From contig NC_079887.1 of NCBI RefSeq assembly GCF_029227915.1, positions 15,685,650 to 15,749,649 on the forward strand: 64,000 nt of DNA. The letters are read 5' to 3'. The notes under the pieces were generated by a model. It worked only from the letters and a program-made list of their open reading frames with translations. It ran no database searches and was not told the origin of the DNA. The position numbers were made by a program, and so were the translations under genes. Shown piece by piece: positions 59,101 to 64,000 of this stretch. The stretch's first letter is position 1; the number at the start of each line of letters is the position of its first letter. The stretch comes from Hydractinia symbiolongicarpus (Eukaryota; Cnidaria; Hydrozoa; Anthoathecata; Hydractiniidae).

Positions 59101-62100
59101 GAACTTTCCAATAAAATTGCTGTGGTAAAAAATGGATCTTAACAAGGAAATCAATTTATACCAGAGCAAAGCATTTTCTTTAGAAAAAATAAAACGTGAT
59201 CCACGAGCACTAACATTTTACACTGGTTTTCCAAACTATGAGTCACTGTTATCAGTTTTGTCATACCTGGAACCAAAATTACGTCGTATCCACTATTGGT
59301 CTTGTCAAAGTCTCTTGGTAAGAATCATGGTAGTTTAATTTATAAACAAAGCTCTAGATATAGTCCTTCTCAACAAATGGTTCGAAAATACATGACTAAG
59401 CAATTTCGAGAGTATCCCACAACACGTGTTACTATTGATGGTACTGAAGTTTTTATACAAACCCTTCTTCTATAGTATCACAGTCACAAACATGGTCACA
59501 GTATAAACTTCATAGCACTTCGAAAGCTTTGGTGGGGTTATCCCTCAATAGATGTGTCACGTTTGTATCGATGTTATGGGCTGGTCGAGTAAGTAACAAA
59601 GAACTAATGAAAAAGTCTTGTTACCAGATGTTTAACAACGGGTAACACAGTTACTTGTGACTTAACTAGACATTTCAACATCAGTGCCCGTCTAGTTAGT
59701 TAATAAAAAAAATTGAATTTTGATATCCACAAAAAAAAGTTAAGTAGTCTATGTGTGCCGTAAATCCATAAGCATATATAATATGCTCCTGTAAAGTTTT
59801 TCTTATATATTTTTGCCCTGTTGGTCTAATGGCTATGACACTCATGCAAATGAGAGATCCAGGTTCAAATCCTGGACAGGGCTAGGAAAAACATAATTAT
59901 CTTGTATCTACAACAACCAGGTAATAATGATTATATGATAGCTATATATATAGCGATTGTGAGGATAATTGGTATTTCGCGAATTGTAGAGGGTAGTGTT
60001 AAATACATTCAACACTTTCATTTATAGAGCACAAAAATGCCTTGTCAAGAAAAGGCAGCTATATGTACTTGTTGTCTTGACCAGTCTCAACAAATCATAT
60101 TTTCAGAATAAGACTCACATAAACTCAAGGATAAGGTCAGATTTTGTGCTAGATGTTTTCTCCTTGTAAACAAACAAAATCTTTTTTATTTCGGGAACAC
60201 GCAACGATCCTACGTCTACCAAACCATTAACTGTTTAAGTATGAGGTAACAATGCTGGAAACTGTTCCATATTGTACTCAATTGCAGCCAAAAATAACAA
60301 AAATGTATAAATTTGTTAAGTAATTTGTGCACTTTCCCGCTACAATTTCAAATGGTTCATAATAAACCTCGTTTTCATGTGCGCTATCATTTTAAGTCGC
60401 CACGGTTATTTGTGAACATGTGATATGGAAAAGAGCTTATTGCTGTTATGAATGATAATTGAATGATAAAATATTAACATTCATTTCAATATGGTCCAAA
60501 TATCAACCTAAATGACTGAAAACATATATACATCATCATATCTTGGTAAAACCATTAAATAAAACACCTCACTTAGATCCGGGAGATGATGTCATGCATG
60601 ATAAGTGACTTTTAAGTCAAAAATCTTGAAAACTGACAAAGAATTTTTATTAAAATAAAAAGATTCCTAGACAACTTTCCAAGCCTTTTCGTACGAAATC
60701 AACTTGTAAGCTTTAAGATAAAAACAGAACTTTTTTGCCCCATTTATCTCCTTCAAAACGGAACTCTTAGCAAATAAATTTCGTCTTATCATCATATCAC
60801 TAATATATGTTAGTTTTCTGTTTCCCTCCTCTGTTATCGGCTGAGAAAACAACAAATTGAACACGCAATATGGAGGCTTCATCTTTATCTACGAATGTTC
60901 TTTATCTTTTTTACTAAAAAATTTGTTCAGTAAGGTCATAAGTAAAATAATAAAAAAAAATTTGGTCACATTTTGTTCAACATTTTTGCTTTTTTGATCG
61001 TCAATTCTCTAATTTAATTATTTTGTGTGTAAAGAGAAATATATTCCATCGCTTTTTAATTTAGCCACCCGTTTGGCCATATGCAACAACAAAATTAAAA
61101 ACATTCAAAGTTGTCAATTTCCTTATAAAACAAAATGGTTGTAACATTTAAAATATATTCGCAGCGGGAAATTACAAATCGTCAGCGGGAATTTTCAAAA
61201 TAATCAAAAATTTCATGATAATCAAAACATGAAATTTCAAACTTTCAGGATATTCAATGTTTTTCTTTTTGTTTTCAAGGTCCACTATAGATTTCCTGAC
61301 CTTCCAGGTTATTAGAAGCTCTGGGTTGCTAATTGCGGAAACATTCAAGCCGCAGGGCGTCTTGTTGTATTTTACGTTCCTCTGCGTTGTGTCGAGGAAG
61401 AAAGTACTTACTTAAACCCGAATAATATTTAAAATAGTACCCGGAATATAAGCTGGGGCATTTTGCAACCACAAGGTTCCATACATTCGATCCCGTCCTT
61501 TGATCTCTTCCTTTTTCGTTTCATTGTTCTCAACAATACGCATCATCTTGTTATGCACTATTTTTCCAATTTTTGTACTTACTTCAGACGTTGAGATTCC
61601 TAAAATATCAAATTTACGATAACTTACACTGAAACAGTAAGAAATATAGTGTAGATATTCTGTGAAAATTTAAGACTGTTTAAAACATTTTCTTGCAAAA
61701 AACGGAGTCAATAGAAGTAATTTTGAGATACAGAAGATTAAAGAATGTGATAGTAGCTATATGACAGATTCAACCTCGATCCCAGGGCCTGTAGCGTTTT
61801 TTGATATGAAAGTGAAACGCGTTTTATCCTTGTAGTTGATGACAGATTTACTTCAAAATTGTAAAAATCATTTCATGCTAACACATAATTTACCTCTGAT
61901 TTCGATACCCGGACCTAATTTAATTGGAGTTTCAAATAGTCCTTCAAGAAAGTAATGTTTGTCAGCATAGGCTTGTCCAAAGTATTTCACATTTAAAGTA
62001 TCTCCTTCAAACACTCGCTGGTAGAACTTGCAAACTGGATTTTCCTTTTCTTTAACGATGCAATTAGAAAAACGAACGTTTTCCGCATAAAGAAGAACTC

Positions 62101-64000
62101 CGCCTTTAAATCCTAAAAAGACAAGTGATAACATCCAATGTAGTTAACTCTGTATGAAACAATAATAGTTAAAGGAGGGACGGAGTGCGCTGTGGCTCGG
62201 CTGCTAAGAAGTTCATGCTGGACCTAAGCATGTTTTGATATTGAAAGTAAACGTAAAGCAGTAAAATGGTCGTGTTTATTTTATGACAAAACTGCAAATT
62301 TTTGATAAATACGTTGCAGAACGAATATGTAGGAAACCTAAAAGATTCATTTATAACACCAGTATTGTTTATATCTTTGTAAGAGATGATTTGTATAATT
62401 TAGTATTTTTACGCACTTGCAAAACGAGAGGTTACATTTGAAAGGAATAAAATTTCCTTTCTTTTTATTGTTAAGGTCTTGCGTCGATACACACTATCAC
62501 AAACAATTAAGTAAGAATGATATAAGTTAAATAACATATTTTTAAGATTTCGGATCACATTTGAGATCTTATTAAAAGGGCGGTCTTTTTCTTTTCTTCC
62601 CTCCTTCTTCAACTAATATTTGAAGCAATTGCCGTCTCGATTTATCAATCAGGGAATCTGTCAGTTTATCCCTGTGGTTTTCGCCCCTGTGTCATGCCAC
62701 AGGAATCCGTGAAATGACAAATTAACTAATAATCAAATAATTGACTGGAAATTGCTTTTAATGCTATTTTTGTTAAGGATGCAATAGCTATGCAGTTTTA
62801 CCATGATTTTTTAATCTCGATTTTGTCAGCGATAGTAAATCAAAGTTTATTCATTCATGCATCACTAAAAAGTGTTTTTTGAAACACACCTTGCCCATTT
62901 TTGCATAGCGGTAAATTATCGTTGCTAATCTTCGTAAACTATTATTTAATTAAAGTAAAATTTAAGTACTTTCTCGAACCGAACTAGACACTTCCCCTAT
63001 TATACTGGAGATGGGTGGGAAGTGCGCCAACAATTTACTTTTTAACTCCTAAAAAACAACTTCGTACTTTCAATATTTTGTTCATTTGTGTCATCGCATG
63101 GAGTACATAGCTCAGCGGGACTTGTGAGGATACACTCAGTTCTTGGTCTTCCAAGAGAGGTTATAATTTATTGCGAGGTTCGAGCAATAAAAGACAAGCA
63201 AATTCCAGTAGAACAACATCATCGTAGAAAAAATAATTTTCAAGAATTGAACAACATGCGAAAGTATGTAAACAAGGAGAAACTTTGAGACTGGTTGCGT
63301 GTAATCATTTGACGTTTTGTTTTCAAGTCTGAAAAATTAAATGAAGCACCAGTTGTTTCTTAAGATGTTTTCATACAAAAATAACTCAAAAGAAATTTCA
63401 TAATAAACACGTAATATTTATTTTTAACTCATGTCTAAAACTATAAAACAATATTTATAACGGTGAAACATTATTTTATTCTGATAAAGATATTTATTTC
63501 AAAACATGATGAAAAAAATTACTCTTAGACAGGACAGGAGGCACAGTTTAGCATACCCTCGCTTTGTTCATTCAGAATGAGTTTGTCTACATCCCCGCGG
63601 ACCTACGTTACACAAGCTACTATTTTACCGAACAGAAAGTCCTAATCGATACTGTCATGGCGGCGACCGTAGGATTACTCTGACCTTAAATATCTCGAGA
63701 GGTAAAGCTCACAAATAGCAAAAGTTAACACAGTTCATATTCACATTACAATGAACATTTAAACACAACTTGTTATCAACGTTAGTTCTCCTTTAAAACT
63801 TTCTTTGTTCATATTTCATATTTTTTTTAAATGTTGCTTGTTGCCTTTAAAAACACTTTCCATCCGTAGAATTCAAGATGGGATATAAAAAATAATATTT
63901 TTGAACATACCTGTCTTATGTAAGATGTCATAACTGCTTTCCATATTTCGGCAAAATGATCGATCAAAAGAATTCTGCGAGAATCTTGATTTCCTCGCAA
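50149..64000 (-). CDS. 3' portion of a large gene: repeated probable beta-rich modules plus helical C-terminus, unknown family
   Basis: Sixteen exons join in frame (1041 residues; 5' end beyond 64000): 63911-64000, 61894-62112, 61441-61599, 57196-57354, 56509-56754, 55803-56018, 55283-55575, 54786-55059, 54522-54703, 54134-54357, 52253-52450, 51606-51898, 51307-51474, 51081-51149, 50788-51005, 50149-50268. Exons from 63911 to 55803 mostly have symmetric 1-1 phases and encode similar modules, hydrophobic and probably beta-rich, with endings such as PIKLGPGIEIRG and PLKLNGPIEAIE. Later exons are helical, with Cys-rich bits (CGRECKP; MAQCESERV) and coiled coil (SKVKQKIPEVLQNSLNEF). It ends KRSISCYPK. 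The modules suggest a long extracellular or surface protein, but that is inference; no signal peptide is visible because the N-terminus is missing. The C-terminal exons parallel the gene at 219-3827. Confidence 0.85.
51172..51295. repeat. (CAA)n-like low-complexity tract in an intron
   Basis: Imperfect AAC/ACA repeats in the intron between the 51307 and 51081 exons of the minus-strand gene, so a GTT-rich tract in the transcript sense. The open frames over it are artefacts of composition. Confidence 0.9.
52780..52870. repeat. 91-bp near-perfect palindrome
   Basis: ACAATAATAACCGATTACCC at one side and GGGTAATCGGTTATTATTGT at the other, continuing inward to AAAATATCGCCC / GGGCGATATTTT with only a 2-nt centre and two or three mismatches. 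It lies in an intron of the minus-strand gene. It suits a very short MITE and would form a cruciform or a 43-bp RNA hairpin. Confidence 0.92.
53473..53575. repeat. Diverged relative of the 52780 palindrome
   Basis: GACGGGCAATACCGCAAAAT then ATCGGCCTGTCGTC folds on itself, and CCCGTATTGCCCGC about 50 bp on is a second inverse of GCGGGCAATACGGG. The word GYAAAATATCGSCC is shared with 52780-52870. It is probably an older member of the same small family. Confidence 0.55.
59131..59642 (+). pseudogene. Decayed DDE transposase (DDE_Tnp_4 type)
   Basis: The first part has RALTFYTGFPNYESLLSVLS and LEPKLRRIHYW, as found before the catalytic domain of THAP/DDE_Tnp_4 transposases. After a gap that looks like a deletion come YPTTRVTIDGTEVFIQ (the block with the first catalytic Asp, then TEVFI) and, one frameshift later at about 59463, SQSQTWSQYKLHSTSKALVG and CVTFVSMLWAGRVSNKELM. 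The order is right, but the frameshift, stops and missing middle make it non-functional. It sits in an intron of the large minus-strand gene, in the opposite direction. Confidence 0.75.
59815..59883 (+). tRNA. tRNA-like sequence with shortened anticodon loop
   Basis: GCCCTGT and ACAGGGC make a perfect 7-bp acceptor stem, CCAGGTTCAAATCCTGG a perfect T-arm, and TGGTCTAATGG / GGTTCAAATCC are good A and B boxes. The middle hairpin is CTCAT-GCAA-ATGAG, with a 4-nt loop instead of 7, so no normal anticodon (T33 plus three bases) can be placed. Total length is 69 nt, three short of usual. It is probably a tRNA pseudogene or tRNA-derived element; if functional, the isotype is undetermined. Confidence 0.6.
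62120..63905 (-). other. Intron of the large minus-strand gene
   Basis: Lies between exons 61894-62112 and 63911-64000. No RNA gene or repeat recognised. The frame at 63088-63288 is unrecognised. Confidence 0.5.

Larger units (their letters stand above)
57360..61440 (-). other. 4.1-kb intron of the large minus-strand gene
   Basis: The longest intron of the gene. It contains the transposase remnant (59131-59642) and the tRNA-like sequence (59815-59883), both on the plus strand. Nothing else was recognised. Confidence 0.7.

Overview
The window is AT-rich animal nuclear DNA. Genes are split into many short exons with GT/AG introns, there is a complete eukaryotic tRNA-Gly gene, and transposable-element debris is dense. 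The gene set (LIM kinase, TRAPPC6, mitoribosomal protein mL37), the tRNA-derived SINEs and the reverse-transcriptase remnant point to an invertebrate, most likely a cnidarian (possibly a hydrozoan). That placement is inference, because no species-specific marker is visible.

Layout: (1) 219-3827, + strand: the 3' ten exons of a large gene of unknown function, followed by a 28-bp minisatellite (4132-4874). (2) 4.9-13.5 kb: no convincing gene; a SINE, a perfect 32-bp inverted pair and a 1.46-kb long-inverted-repeat element. (3) 13544-16032, +: MRPL37 in three exons. (4) 16.1-21.6 kb: tRNA-Gly(TCC), two MITE-type elements, a hairpin and a 53-bp tandem repeat. (5) 21693-22163, +: TRAPPC6-type gene with an intronless CDS. 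(6) 23449-35423, +: LIM-domain kinase (2 LIM, PDZ, kinase), 17 exons, 708 aa; its introns carry SINEs, a Helitron-like end and an inverted copy of part of one of its own exons. (7) 38.9-42.5 kb: a SINE, then a 3.26-kb long-TIR element containing a decayed non-LTR retrotransposon. (8) 43588-47971, +: two-exon gene for a two-pass membrane protein with a Pro/Gln/Tyr-rich tail and PPxY motifs; its intron holds a 2.6-kb TTAA-flanked element with a THAP-like exon, itself carrying a nested 1.06-kb element. (9) 64000-50149, - strand: the 3' sixteen exons of a second large gene.

The two edge genes look like divergent paralogues in convergent orientation: their last exons share lengths and intron phases and have weakly similar coiled-coil-rich C-termini. 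I recognise no named family for them; they are the best candidate for undescribed biology here. LIMK, TRAPPC6 and MRPL37 are ordinary housekeeping or signalling genes. All four complete genes have a splice-acceptor-like site 9-54 nt before the start codon, which fits either spliced-leader trans-splicing or 5'UTR introns.

Exon models were built by hand from GT/AG sites and reading phase. Every model closes in frame, but none has transcript support.
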